From Mesolinea sp964536465 (GTDB lineage Bacteria > Chloroflexota > Anaerolineae > Anaerolineales > Anaerolineaceae): a stretch of DNA of 29,081 nt. Made by a program: the position numbers and the translations under genes. Shown one piece after another: positions 14,889 to 23,190 of the stretch. Location of the stretch: assembly GCA_964536465.1 (NCBI GenBank), contig CAZHXQ010000015.1, positions 1 through 29,081 of the forward strand. Direction: 5' to 3'. How positions within the stretch are numbered: position 1 is the first letter of the stretch; every line of letters starts with the position of its first letter. Below the pieces are notes generated by a model, which was given only the letters and a program-made list of their open reading frames with translations, was not told the origin of the DNA and searched no databases.

Positions 14889-14917
14889 AAACAAGGACGT
14901 GTAAAGCGTCCTTGTTT
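14889..14917. terminator. Bidirectional terminator at the end of the GlpA-like operon
   Basis: A perfect 11-bp stem (AAACAAGGACG, 14889-14899; CGTCCTTGTTT, 14907-14917) with a 7-base loop between two convergent genes. On the minus strand the stem is followed by TTAATTTAA, making a good rho-independent terminator for the DUF1667 end of the operon. Confidence 0.85.
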
Positions 14918-14953
14918 GAATGTTGCAGTGTTACTAATCCGCAGGCTGGAGAA

Positions 14954-15319
14954 TTAGCGCGCCGGCATATCGCGGCTGGCGATCACATCCACTCCTGTCC
15001 CAATCACATTGGCGATGATCACATCTTCAGCCTGAACCGGGGCCGTGACCTCCACCGCGCGAATCTTTTCTAAAACCTCGCTGATTTTCCGTTTAGGGAT
15101 CGAGCCTTTGGTATAAACCGGCAGCAGTGGGTGAAAACCGTTGGTCACCCTGACCGTGCTGGCAACCATACGCTGGGGAGCAATCGCTTCCTGGCGTCCG
15201 TAGACCTCGCCTTTGCTACAGCGCTGACCGGTGATTTTGATCACCTCTTCGCCTTCCATGCGTATGTTCAGTTTACAGCCTGTAGGACAAGCAGTACAAA
15301 TAAAAGTTTTTTCTTCCAT
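14954..15319 (-). CDS. DUF1667 protein (iron-sulfur-like subunit of the G3P dehydrogenase set)
   Basis: A 121-residue protein with an N-terminal cysteine motif: Cys8-x2-Cys11-x3-Cys15 (FICTACPTGCKL) and Cys34 (GQRCSKGEVY). This is a probable metal or iron-sulfur site that matches DUF1667 by CPTGC and RCSKGE. The C-terminal half (about 55-121) is a beta-rich segment with LPVYTKGSIPKRKI. The family sits almost always beside GlpA-like and FAD/NAD oxidoreductases, as here, one base after the preceding gene. A role as an electron-transfer or scaffold partner standing in for GlpC is inferred from context. It is the last gene of the operon and is followed by a terminator. Confidence 0.87.
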   Translation of the reverse strand: MEEKTFICTACPTGCKLNIRMEGEEVIKITGQRCSKGEVYGRQEAIAPQRMVASTVRVTNGFHPLLPVYTKGSIPKRKISEVLEKIRAVEVTAPVQAEDVIIANVIGTGVDVIASRDMPAR

Positions 15320-15320
15320 C

Positions 15321-16607
15321 TTATGCCTCCGATTTGGGGTAGATATCGACGGTCAGGCTGTTGGCTTTTTCGACCTCTGCTGCCATCCTCGATCTCAACA
15401 CGATCGTGACCATCTCACCCGGGCGCACATAACGTTCTGAACGCCGCACAACACTGTTGTTTTCGCCGTGCACATCCAGCCAGACATCTTCTTCGATCGG
15501 TTGAGTGACGCGCATCTGCAGGCTGATATCGCCTTTTTCCAGAGCTTTCTTGTCAAGTTTATGCGGCACAATGTAGCGCACGTTTTTACCAGCGATGAGG
15601 GGAATATAGCGGGCCGAACGCTCCTTCTCTGCCAGTGCGAATTCTGCCGCGCTGCGTCCTGCTTCTGCGCCAGCCAGTGAAACGTAATCAACCAGGTCAT
15701 AAACATGCACCACGTTGCCGGCAGCAAAAATGCCGGGGACGTTGGTCTGGAAGTGTTCGTCCACAAACGGACCACCAGTGACGGGGTCCAGGGCCACTCC
15801 AGCCTTTTTGGAGAGCTCGTTTTCTGGAATCAAGCCCACCGAGAGCAAAAGTGTGTCGCAGGGAATGATTTCTTCAGTTCCGGGGATGTAATTCCATTTA
15901 TCATCGACAGCTACAGACTCGATTGCCTCGACACGGTCTTTTCCGAGAATACGTTTGACAGTATGCCGCAGTTGGAGTGAGATACCCCAGTCATCCAGAC
16001 ATTGAACGTAGTTTCTGCTCAAGCCGGAGAGATAGGATTGAATTTCAAGCACACGCTCAACATGGGCTCCCTCAAAGGTCAGCCGGCGCGCCATGATCAT
16101 ACCAATGTCACCTGAACCGAGCACAACAAACCTGTTTCCGGGCATATAGCCTTCCACGTTTACCCAGCGTTGAGCAGTGCCAGCGGTAAAAACACCGTTG
16201 GGGCGGTAACCAGGGATGCGCACCTGTGCGCGGGTACGTTCACGGCAGCCCATCGCCAAAACAATGGCGTGGGCGTCAACCTCGAGATAGCCGAAATCGC
16301 GGCTCGATAGATAGAGCCTGCGCTGAGAAGTCACATCCATGACCATGGTATCCAAAAGAAAAGTGATGCCAAGAGTCTTTGCCTCGTTAATGTAGCGCTG
16401 GGCATATTCCGGACCAGGCAGGTCTTCTTTGAATGTCTGCAGGCCAAAACCGTTGTGAATACATTGCAGCAGAATGCCGCCGAGTTCAACGTCGCGCTCG
16501 ATCACCAAAACGTCATCAGCGCCACCTTTTTTGGCTTCAATCGCGGCAGCCAGACCGCCAGGGCCAGAACCGATCACGACAACATCATATTGTTTTTTAA
16601 TCAACAT
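15321..16607 (-). CDS. FAD/NAD(P)-dependent oxidoreductase, second subunit of the G3P dehydrogenase set
   Basis: A pyridine-nucleotide-disulfide-type flavoprotein of 428 residues. It has an N-terminal FAD motif GSGPGGLAAAIEAKKGG (about 12-28), a central NAD(P) motif GSGDIGMIMARRL, and the late FAD motif GIFAAGNVVHVYDLVDYV. A C-terminal domain of about 110 residues (about 320-428) is beta-rich. No CxxxxC redox pair is present at the FAD domain, so it is not a disulfide reductase. It probably passes electrons between the GlpA-like subunit and NAD or another carrier; that role is inferred from the gene set. An upstream in-frame ATG (16718) lies deep in the previous gene. The ATG at 16607 has GGAGG 6-7 bases upstream and overlaps the previous gene by 11 bp. 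Confidence 0.88.
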   Translation of the reverse strand: MLIKKQYDVVVIGSGPGGLAAAIEAKKGGADDVLVIERDVELGGILLQCIHNGFGLQTFKEDLPGPEYAQRYINEAKTLGITFLLDTMVMDVTSQRRLYLSSRDFGYLEVDAHAIVLAMGCRERTRAQVRIPGYRPNGVFTAGTAQRWVNVEGYMPGNRFVVLGSGDIGMIMARRLTFEGAHVERVLEIQSYLSGLSRNYVQCLDDWGISLQLRHTVKRILGKDRVEAIESVAVDDKWNYIPGTEEIIPCDTLLLSVGLIPENELSKKAGVALDPVTGGPFVDEHFQTNVPGIFAAGNVVHVYDLVDYVSLAGAEAGRSAAEFALAEKERSARYIPLIAGKNVRYIVPHKLDKKALEKGDISLQMRVTQPIEEDVWLDVHGENNSVVRRSERYVRPGEMVTIVLRSRMAAEVEKANSLTVDIYPKSEA

Positions 16608-18093
16608 CTGCGACCTCCACATCTTTGGTAGTCCGGTAGAGATATTCGGAGCTTTTACCCCGTTTGGTGATTTCAAACGGCGAAACGCCCAGCTCACGAG
16701 CGAGGATGGCAACCACACGGGTCATGTCAAAGCCGCCCTGGCAGCGTCCGGTTCCCAGCCAGGTCCGCCTTTTAATCGCGTCATAGGTCAGAGCGGGAAC
16801 GGGCGCGTGAATTTCGGCTACGATCTCGCCTTCAGTCACATTCTCGCACCGGCAGATCACCCGACCGAAACGGGGGTCCATATCACATAAAAGCCGGCGT
16901 TCATCGTGGGTCATATGAGCAAAGCGTGGACGAGCGGGTCGGATTGGATCCCAATCCTGTTTGACGGTAAATTCTTCACCGGCATCTTTCATCAGGTTGA
17001 CCACCCTTTCAGCGATTGCGGGCGCTGAGGTGAGCCCTGGGGATTCGATCCCGCCCAGATTAACAAACCCCTGTACATTGCCGGGAATTTCAATCACATA
17101 GTCATTGCTGTAATTGATTCCAGGCGTATAACAGGGTCCGTTGCCCATAGGGCGCAAGCCGACGAAATTTGCGATCGAATGCCGCAGGTTGAGACTCGGG
17201 ATGAGCTTCTTGGCGCCTTCGAGCAATTCGTCCAGTCCTTCTTTGGTGAGGGAGGTATCTTCTTTGTCGTCGATTACATTCGCATTGGGACCAACAATGG
17301 TATTCTCATGCAGAGTCGTTGTGACCAGAATACCTTTACCACGGCTGGAGGGCACTGGGAAGAGCACGTTATGGATCTGAACCTCAGCCCGATCAAAGAT
17401 GACATATTCACCTTTGCGGGGCTTGATGAAAAATTCAGGTCGCACACCCGCTTTATGCATCACCGCGTCAGCGTAGATTCCGGCTGAGTTGATGACCCAT
17501 CGGGCGTAAAAATCACCTCGGTTGGTTTTGACACCAATGATGCGGTTGCCTTCCCAGATAAAGTCTTCAAAAGCCGTATCCAGCATCACAGTAGCGCCGT
17601 TCATAACCGCGTTTTCAGCTGCGGCAACAGTTACCTGGAAGGGGTCACAAATTCCACCGGTCGAAGCCCATAGCGCGCCGCTGACCTCAGGGTTGATGTC
17701 GCGTTCTCTCGAGCGCATCTCCTCACCGCTGATCATCATCATCCCTGGCACACCATTCTTGATGCCTTGCTGCATCAGTTTGTCCACCAGGGGAAGTTCC
17801 TCCTCACCGACCGCGACCACATAGTCGCCTCGGCGTTCAAAAGGAAAGTTGAGTTCACCAGCCAGTTGATCCCACATGGGGTTTGCCTTGACGTTCATCA
17901 GGGCTTTAAGAGATCCCGGCAAGGGGTCATAGCCCGCATGAACAATTGCCGTGTTAGCCGAAGAGGAGCCCATGCCGATATCTTCTTCTTTTTCAATCAG
18001 CAGGAGCTTGCCTTCGTAGCGAGATAGCCAGCGGGTTATCATCGCCCCGACTACGCCTCCCCCGATCACGATGTAATCGTATTTTTCTTGCAC
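16597..18093 (-). CDS. GlpA-like FAD-dependent glycerol-3-phosphate dehydrogenase with BFD-type C-terminal domain
   Basis: A 498-residue DAO-family flavoprotein that should oxidise glycerol-3-phosphate to dihydroxyacetone phosphate. The N-terminal FAD motif is IGGGVVGAMITRWLSRYEGK. A substrate-domain segment is HSIANFVGLRPMGNGP, and NLGGIESPGLTSAPAIAE closes the FAD fold. The C-terminal BFD-like [2Fe-2S] domain reads CRCENVTEGEI (Cys414, Cys416) and GRCQGGFD (Cys451, Asp456). The usual fourth ligand is Cys, so Asp456 is unusual. A GTG start at 18093 is chosen because GGAGG lies 5 bases before it; the in-frame ATGs at 18105 and 18156 lack a ribosome site. First gene of a three-gene operon, divergent from glpF. 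L-2-hydroxyglutarate or another 2-hydroxyacid substrate is less likely in this context. Confidence 0.88.
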   Translation of the reverse strand: MQEKYDYIVIGGGVVGAMITRWLSRYEGKLLLIEKEEDIGMGSSSANTAIVHAGYDPLPGSLKALMNVKANPMWDQLAGELNFPFERRGDYVVAVGEEELPLVDKLMQQGIKNGVPGMMMISGEEMRSRERDINPEVSGALWASTGGICDPFQVTVAAAENAVMNGATVMLDTAFEDFIWEGNRIIGVKTNRGDFYARWVINSAGIYADAVMHKAGVRPEFFIKPRKGEYVIFDRAEVQIHNVLFPVPSSRGKGILVTTTLHENTIVGPNANVIDDKEDTSLTKEGLDELLEGAKKLIPSLNLRHSIANFVGLRPMGNGPCYTPGINYSNDYVIEIPGNVQGFVNLGGIESPGLTSAPAIAERVVNLMKDAGEEFTVKQDWDPIRPARPRFAHMTHDERRLLCDMDPRFGRVICRCENVTEGEIVAEIHAPVPALTYDAIKRRTWLGTGRCQGGFDMTRVVAILARELGVSPFEITKRGKSSEYLYRTTKDVEVADVD

Positions 18094-18691
18094 ACTTGCC
18101 TCCATTTGAATAGTTTGATGTGTGTTTAATTCACTATCACCTTGGTATTGCCTCAAAAAGGGTGCCTGGTCAAACTCTGCTCAATTGATGTGTATTTGGA
18201 AAGCCCATTAAATTGAATTCGCAGTTATCGGTTTGAAAAATAATGGCACACTTTTTTTAAACTTCGGTTATTATACTACGTAGACAAAAGGAAATGTCGT
18301 TAAAAATTCAAAATCCTGAAATTGCTCTTGCTAATTTCGAGAAAATGTATTTATAATTTGCGGTCTGTGTTATAGTTATGCTTAATTGATAGCGAAATTT
18401 TTTTCAAACCAATAAGCAAACATAATCACTAGTATGTCTTCTAGGTCTAGGGAGTAACAGGATACTAATTTGATGAGACCACTGCTTGCGCGACTGTTTT
18501 TGAACAAGGTCTGTCCCAGACAAACCTCAAATCCGGTTGCGTTTTTTTCTATCTACCCCCAGGGGTGTGAAAATCCAGTTATCCTGAATAAAATCAGAGT
18601 AGAAAGTGAGGAGCCTATTGACCATTTGAGTGATTTTATTTTCTACAGACACAATTCTTATTCAATTCACATTTAAAAAGGAGTAGTTTTC
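18094..18691. promoter_or_regulatory. Divergent control region of the glycerol regulon
   Basis: This ~600-bp AT-rich gap holds promoter-like elements pointing both ways. On the + strand TTGCTA (18328-18333) and TATAAT (18352-18357) are 18 bp apart, giving glpF a leader of roughly 330 nt. On the - strand TATAAT lies at 18275-18270 with ACGACA 19 bp upstream, giving the GlpA-like gene a leader of about 170 nt. A 13-base direct repeat with one mismatch (TTGATGTGTGTTT 18115-18127; TTGATGTGTATTT 18185-18197) and the palindrome TCAATTGA (18181-18188) lie in the minus-side leader. The glpF leader has small hairpins (GTCTGTCCCAGAC near 18509; ACCCCCAGGGGT near 18555). I find no known riboswitch. A 68-codon frame in it is not convincing. 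Confidence 0.55.
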
Positions 18692-19483
18692 ATGGAAAAT
18701 CGTACAATGAAAGAGTTTATCGGCGAAGTATTTGGTACCTTCATCCTGATTTTGCTCGGTGATGGTGTCGTCGCCAACGTCGGTCTGGCACCCCGTGTGG
18801 CTGGAACCGCCTATAACTGGAACACCATTACCATCGGCTGGGCGTTTGCTGTCATTATCGCTGTCTACGTCTCCGCTGGCATCTCAGGTGCTCACCTTAA
18901 CCCGGCTGTGACCTTAGGTCTGGCTGCACGCCGTGGCTTCCCCTGGAAGAAAGTTGTTCCTTTCATCGTTGCTCAGATGATTGGTGCCTTCCTCGGCGCT
19001 GCCGCTGTCTATCTGATCTACCGCGACGGTCTCGTGGCCGCTGGCATGCCCAATGTCTGGTCAACCGGACCAGGATCCGTCTTCGGTGAAACCTGGTGGG
19101 GCGCTCCGAGCTCAGGCGCGACCGGTACCTACAGTCTCCTGACTGCTTGTATCGCAGAACTCTTTGGCACCTTTGTCCTCATTTGGGGTATCGCCGCCAG
19201 TGGTGATCTCAAGAACAACGGCCTTAAAGACAACCTCGGTGGCCTTATCGTTGGTTTCGCAGTTTTGGCTGTTGGTCTGTCCCTCGGTGGACCTTCAGGT
19301 TATTCCATCAATCCCGCTCGTGACCTTGGCCCCCGTATTCTCGGTTTGCTGGTCGGAACAGAAGGACTCTTCGATGGTCTGTATTGGCTAATCCCACCGG
19401 TACTCATTCCGGCAATTGCAGGCCCCATCGGTTTCTTCCTTTACGACGTGCTCGTAACCAAGAACCTGCCCCATCACGAATAA
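18692..19483 (+). CDS. glpF: Glycerol uptake facilitator (aquaglyceroporin, MIP family)
   Basis: A 263-residue channel protein of the inner membrane that lets glycerol, and often dihydroxyacetone, enter by diffusion. The two half-helix signatures are SGAHLNPAVTLG (NPA at 70-72) and GYSINPARDLGPR (NPARD at 207-211). The Asp after the second NPAR is the mark of glycerol rather than water channels. Trp50 aligns with the selectivity-filter Trp of E. coli GlpF, and Tyr204 seems to replace its Phe. Six membrane helices fit the hydrophobic profile. AAAAGGAG lies 8 bases before the ATG. It is the first gene of glpF-dhaK-dhaL-glpK and follows a long leader. Confidence 0.96.
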   Translation: MENRTMKEFIGEVFGTFILILLGDGVVANVGLAPRVAGTAYNWNTITIGWAFAVIIAVYVSAGISGAHLNPAVTLGLAARRGFPWKKVVPFIVAQMIGAFLGAAAVYLIYRDGLVAAGMPNVWSTGPGSVFGETWWGAPSSGATGTYSLLTACIAELFGTFVLIWGIAASGDLKNNGLKDNLGGLIVGFAVLAVGLSLGGPSGYSINPARDLGPRILGLLVGTEGLFDGLYWLIPPVLIPAIAGPIGFFLYDVLVTKNLPHHE

Positions 19484-19571
19484 TTCTCACTACGACCGCT
19501 GATGGCCATTGGTTCTTGACTCAGCCTGGTGATGAAATACTCTTGCCAGGTTTAAAAAGGAGACAAACTAT

Positions 19572-20573
19572 ATGAAAAAATTAATTAATAACCCTGAAGA
19601 TGTTGTGAAAGAAGAACTCCAAGGCATCGAACTGGCCCATCCCGACTTGGTCAAGGTCTTCTACGATCCTGACTACATCATTCGCGCGGATGCGCCTGTT
19701 CAAGGCAAGGTTGCGTTAGTCTCCGGAGGGGGAAGCGGCCATGAACCTATGCACGGCGGTTTTGTCGGCAAGGGCATGTTAGACGCTGCCTGCCCCGGCG
19801 CAGTTTTCACCAGCCCAACCCCAGATCAGATGCTTGAGGCCACCAAGGCAGTTGACGGCGGCGCAGGCGTTTTGCATATCGTCAAAAACTACACCGGCGA
19901 TGTGATGAACTTCGACATGGCTGCCGATATGGCACGTGACGAAGGCATCGAAGTCGAATCGGTTTTGGTTGATGATGACGTCGCTGTCGAAGACAGCACC
20001 TGGACTGCGGGTCGGCGTGGTGTCGGTCTGACCGTTCTGATCGAAAAAATCGTTGGCGCGGCTGCCGAAGAGGGTCGTTCCCTGAAAGAATGTGCCGATC
20101 TGGCACGCAAAATTAACGATCAGGGGCGCAGCATGGGTATGGCACTCACTTCTTGTGTCGTTCCCCATGTGGGCAAACCCTCGTTCGATCTGCCAGAAGA
20201 CGAAATGGAAATTGGAATCGGTATCCATGGAGAACCCGGTCGTCATCGTGCTAAACTCGAATCTGCGGATAAGATCACTGAAATGCTGATCGATCCCATT
20301 GTCGGGGATCTTCCTTATAAGGAAGGCGATGAAGTCCTGCTCTTCGTGAATAGTATGGGCGGCACCCCCTTGATTGAGCTCTACATCGTTTACAGAAAAG
20401 CGGTGGAGTTGCTTGAAGCCAAGGGGATCAAAGTAGTCCGCAACCTGATCGGACCTTATATTACCAGCCTGGAAATGGCTGGGGCTTCCATCACGTTGTT
20501 GAAGATGGATGAAGATCTTGTCAAACTCTGGGACGCACCGGTCAAGACGGCCGGCATGCGCTGGGGTATTTAG
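19572..20573 (+). CDS. dhaK: PEP-dependent dihydroxyacetone kinase, substrate-binding subunit DhaK
   Basis: DhaK binds dihydroxyacetone covalently as a hemiaminal on a His and hands it to DhaL for phosphorylation. At 333 residues it is full length. Motifs seen: SGGGSGHEPMHGGFVG (51-66, dihydroxyacetone-binding loop), KNYTGD (105-110), DDDVAV (134-139), AGRRGVGLTVLIEKI (146-160) and GIHGEPG with the substrate-binding His219. AAAAAGGAG is 8 bases before the ATG. Because dhaL is a separate gene and a dhaM gene is present, this is the PTS-type three-part kinase rather than the fused ATP-dependent type. It lies 88 bp after glpF; no terminator is seen between them. Confidence 0.96.
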   Translation: MKKLINNPEDVVKEELQGIELAHPDLVKVFYDPDYIIRADAPVQGKVALVSGGGSGHEPMHGGFVGKGMLDAACPGAVFTSPTPDQMLEATKAVDGGAGVLHIVKNYTGDVMNFDMAADMARDEGIEVESVLVDDDVAVEDSTWTAGRRGVGLTVLIEKIVGAAAEEGRSLKECADLARKINDQGRSMGMALTSCVVPHVGKPSFDLPEDEMEIGIGIHGEPGRHRAKLESADKITEMLIDPIVGDLPYKEGDEVLLFVNSMGGTPLIELYIVYRKAVELLEAKGIKVVRNLIGPYITSLEMAGASITLLKMDEDLVKLWDAPVKTAGMRWGI

Positions 20574-20585
20574 TCGTTTGAAATA

Positions 20586-20614
20586 CACTACTGGAGCTAA
20601 TCACTCCAGTAGTG
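20586..20614 (+). ncRNA. Intercistronic stem-loop between dhaK and dhaL
   Basis: A perfect 11-bp stem (CACTACTGGAG, 20586-20596; CTCCAGTAGTG, 20604-20614) with a 7-base loop. No T tract follows, so it is not a classical terminator. It sits 16 bases upstream of the dhaL start and leaves the dhaL ribosome site (AGAGG) free, so it could be an mRNA-processing or stability element that sets the dhaK to dhaL ratio. Confidence 0.6.
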
Positions 20615-20630
20615 GCTTAAAGAGGCAATA

Positions 20631-21266
20631 GTGGCGATTACAAGAGATGATGTATTGAACTGGGTCAAAGATTATGCCCAGGTGATTGAAGAAAACCATG
20701 AGATGTTGACCGACCTCGACCGCGAAATCGGTGATGCTGACCATGGTGCCAATATGTGGCGCGGTTTTAAGACCGTGCTCGATAAACTCCCCTCTCTGGA
20801 AGACAAAGATATCGGAGCCATTCTGAAAGGAGTTGGAATGACTCTATTGTCCAAAGTAGGTGGAGCTGCGGGTCCGCTCTATTCCACCATTTTTATTAAA
20901 GCCGGAACTTCTATCGGACCGAAAATGGAAATGGAACTGGAAGACTGGGCCACAGCTTTGGAGGCTGGCACCGCTGGCATCGCTGCCCTGGGGAAAGCCC
21001 AACCCAATGATAAAACCATGCTGGACGCGCTTTATCCAGCAGTGGATGCCCTAAAAACATCCCTGCAAAATGGTGCCTCAACCGGGGAAGCTCTGGAAAA
21101 ATCTGCCGAAGCCGCGCATGAAGGTATGCTGGCGACCATCCCGTTAGTAGCACGCAAAGGTCGTGCCAGCTACCTGGGTGAACGCAGCGCCGGACATCAA
21201 GACCCTGGGGCTACTTCAACTTATTTACTCATCAAAACAGCCGCCGAAACCTGGAAGGACTCATAA
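20631..21266 (+). CDS. dhaL: PEP-dependent dihydroxyacetone kinase, ADP-binding subunit DhaL
   Basis: DhaL holds a tightly bound ADP that is re-phosphorylated by DhaM and then phosphorylates dihydroxyacetone on DhaK. The Mg-ADP site reads DREIGDADHGANMWRGF, with Asp30, Asp35 and Asp37 at the same positions as in the E. coli protein, and the nucleotide lid segment is SKVGGAAGPLYSTIF (74-88). The C-terminal AYLGERSAGHQDPGATS-type motif is present (YLGERSAGHQDPGA). At 211 residues the length is normal. It starts at GTG, with AGAGG 7 bases upstream. It is 57 bp from dhaK with a hairpin between them, and 33 bp from glpK. Confidence 0.96.
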   Translation: MAITRDDVLNWVKDYAQVIEENHEMLTDLDREIGDADHGANMWRGFKTVLDKLPSLEDKDIGAILKGVGMTLLSKVGGAAGPLYSTIFIKAGTSIGPKMEMELEDWATALEAGTAGIAALGKAQPNDKTMLDALYPAVDALKTSLQNGASTGEALEKSAEAAHEGMLATIPLVARKGRASYLGERSAGHQDPGATSTYLLIKTAAETWKDS

Positions 21267-21299
21267 AGTCTAAAACTCATCTAATCAAAGGAGAATATT

Positions 21300-22802
21300 A
21301 TGGCAAAGTATGTAGCAGCAATTGATCAGGGAACCACCAGCACCCGCTTCATGGTTTTCGATCATTCAGGAAAAGTGGTCGGTTACGATCAAAAAGAACA
21401 CGAACAAATCTACCCCAAACCGGGGTGGGTCGAGCACGACCCGATGGAAATCATGCAGGCCACCAATGATGTCATCGCGGGCGCACTCACCAAACTTAAT
21501 ATTGATGTAAAAGAAATTGCCGCTGTCGGCGTTACCAACCAGCGCGAAACCGCTGTTGTCTGGGAAAAAGCCACCGGCAAACCCGTTTATAACGCTATCG
21601 TCTGGCAAGACACCCGTACAGACCTGATTTGTAACGAACTTGCAAAAGATGGCGGTCAGGATCGCTTCCGCGAAAAAGTCGGTCTGCCCCTGGCTACCTA
21701 CTTCTCTGGTATGAAGGCTAAATGGATCCTCGACAACGATCCCGCTCTGAAAGAAAAAGCCGAAAAGGGCGAAATCCTCTTTGGCAACATCGACACCTGG
21801 GTAATCTGGAACCTCACCGGTGGTCCTCGCGGCGGCGTGCATGTGACTGACGTCAGCAATGCCTCCCGAACCTTCATGATGAACCTGGAAACCCTCGATT
21901 GGGATCCGGAGATGCTGGAAGTTTTGGGCATCCCCCGCGCGATGCTCCCCGACATCAAAGCTTCAAGCCAGGTCTACGGTTACGTTAAGGGCGGCCCATT
22001 AGACGGCATCCCCGTCGCAGGCGACCTGGGTGACCAGCAGGCAGCTCTCTTTGGGCAAACCTGCTACAGCCCCGGCGAAGCCAAGAACACCTACGGCACC
22101 GGCTGCTTCATGCTCTTGAACACGGGTACCTCACCGGTCCAATCCAAGAATGGTCTGCTGACCACACTTGGTTACAAGATCGGCAACGAACCCGCTGTTT
22201 ACGCTCTTGAAGGCTCCATTGCCATCACAGGTGCGCTGGTTCAGTGGCTGCGCGACAACCTTAAGATGATCGAAAAATCATCTGATATCGAATTACTGGC
22301 CAACTCGGTCGCAGATTCTGGCGGAATTTACTTTGTACCCGCCTTCTCTGGTCTCTTTGCTCCCTACTGGAGGAGCGATGCCCGAGGCGCTATCGTTGGT
22401 CTGACCCGCTATATCACCAGTGGTCACCTGGCACGTGCCGTGCTGGAAGCAACCGCTTACCAGACAGCTGAAGTTCTCGAAGCCATGAACAAAGATTCTG
22501 GCGTCGACCTGACCGCCCTGAAAGTTGACGGCGGCATGGTCTTCAATGAGACCCTGATGCAGTTCCAGTCTGATATCCTGGGCGTCCCCGTGATTCGCCC
22601 GACCGTCGCAGAAACCACCGCCCTGGGCGCTGCCTACGCAGCTGGCCTGGCTGTTGGCTTCTGGGAGAAGGTCGAAGACCTGCGCGCCAATTGGGGCAAG
22701 GACAAGCAGTGGGAACCCAAGATGGACGAAGAAACTCGCGCCAAACTCTACAAGGGTTGGAAGAAAGCGGTCACCCGCACCTTCGATTGGGTCGAAAACT
22801 AA
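21300..22802 (+). CDS. glpK: Glycerol kinase
   Basis: FGGY-family kinase that makes sn-glycerol-3-phosphate from glycerol and ATP in the cytoplasm, full length at 500 residues. Visible motifs: DQGTTSTR (9-16, phosphate 1), NQRET (80-84), WQDTRT (102-107, substrate contact), GDQQAALFGQ with catalytic Asp245, NTYGTGCF (263-270), and LKVDGGMVFNETLMQFQ (adenosine region). The loop just before GDQQ (about 222-240), which in many Firmicutes enzymes has an HPr-phosphorylated His, has no His here, so control by HPr is unlikely; this is inferred from memory of those enzymes. AAAGGAG lies 7 bases before the ATG. Last gene before a strong terminator. Confidence 0.97.
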   Translation: MAKYVAAIDQGTTSTRFMVFDHSGKVVGYDQKEHEQIYPKPGWVEHDPMEIMQATNDVIAGALTKLNIDVKEIAAVGVTNQRETAVVWEKATGKPVYNAIVWQDTRTDLICNELAKDGGQDRFREKVGLPLATYFSGMKAKWILDNDPALKEKAEKGEILFGNIDTWVIWNLTGGPRGGVHVTDVSNASRTFMMNLETLDWDPEMLEVLGIPRAMLPDIKASSQVYGYVKGGPLDGIPVAGDLGDQQAALFGQTCYSPGEAKNTYGTGCFMLLNTGTSPVQSKNGLLTTLGYKIGNEPAVYALEGSIAITGALVQWLRDNLKMIEKSSDIELLANSVADSGGIYFVPAFSGLFAPYWRSDARGAIVGLTRYITSGHLARAVLEATAYQTAEVLEAMNKDSGVDLTALKVDGGMVFNETLMQFQSDILGVPVIRPTVAETTALGAAYAAGLAVGFWEKVEDLRANWGKDKQWEPKMDEETRAKLYKGWKKAVTRTFDWVEN

Positions 22803-22822
22803 TTTCATTGATCGTTTAGAAT

Positions 22823-22861
22823 TAAGGGGCGGGGCCTTGCGCCTCCGCCCCTTATTTTTTT
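22823..22861 (+). terminator. Strong terminator after glpK
   Basis: A perfect 10-bp GC-rich stem (TAAGGGGCGG, 22823-22832; CCGCCCCTTA, 22845-22854) followed by seven Ts. It closes the glpF-dhaK-dhaL-glpK unit, leaving dhaM beyond it. Confidence 0.92.
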
Positions 22862-22880
22862 GAAACAGGAGCAAACACAG

Positions 22881-23180
22881 ATGAGCAAGAAAAAGAAAAA
22901 CGTCCAAACCAGCAAAAAAGAAGAAATTAGCATGGAAGAACTCCGGAAACCATGGATTCAACAGCGCACAGGTATGATTGTTATCTCCATAATAAGCGTC
23001 GCTATGATGATTCTTGTCACTGCCCAAATCGTTATGGGCAGTGGTGAATGGGGGCGCGGTCTGCTCTGGGGCTTCCTGTTTGGCGCGAGCATCTGGTTCG
23101 TCTTCTACGGCATGAACTGGTTCCACTCACTTTTCCGCCCAAAGCCTCCAAAAAACGATAATCCCAAAGACCAAAAATAG
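22881..23180 (+). CDS. Small two-helix membrane protein (unknown function)
   Basis: Not a family I can name. The 99 residues consist of a Lys/Glu-rich N-terminus (MSKKKKNVQTSKKEEISMEE), two predicted membrane helices (about 31-54 and 60-81) joined by a short MGSGEWGRG turn, and a Pro/Lys-rich tail. A reading from TTG at 22860 is in frame, but it would start inside the terminator T tract; the ATG at 22881 with AGGAG upstream is chosen. It is 10 bp ahead of dhaM, so the two are likely co-transcribed, either by read-through from glpK or from a promoter that I cannot see. Confidence 0.75.
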   Translation: MSKKKKNVQTSKKEEISMEELRKPWIQQRTGMIVISIISVAMMILVTAQIVMGSGEWGRGLLWGFLFGASIWFVFYGMNWFHSLFRPKPPKNDNPKDQK

Positions 23181-23190
23181 AAAGATCGAA

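Noticed and set aside
18470..18676. 68-codon frame in the glpF leader
   Set aside because: It starts at TTG with no ribosome site, has no recognisable motif, and lies in AT-rich sequence with short hairpins; leader RNA is a better reading.
19514..19541. Internal promoter before dhaK (TTGACT and AATACT)
   Set aside because: The -10 is poor and the spacing is 16 bp; dhaK is more simply read from the glpF transcript.
19779..20588. 269-codon frame antisense to dhaK
   Set aside because: It is a shadow of a strongly conserved gene, with no ribosome site or motif of its own.
22293..23126. 277-codon frame antisense to glpK and its terminator
   Set aside because: It runs across a strong terminator and two genes, and its His/Asp/Phe-rich content is typical of antisense reading of a coding frame.
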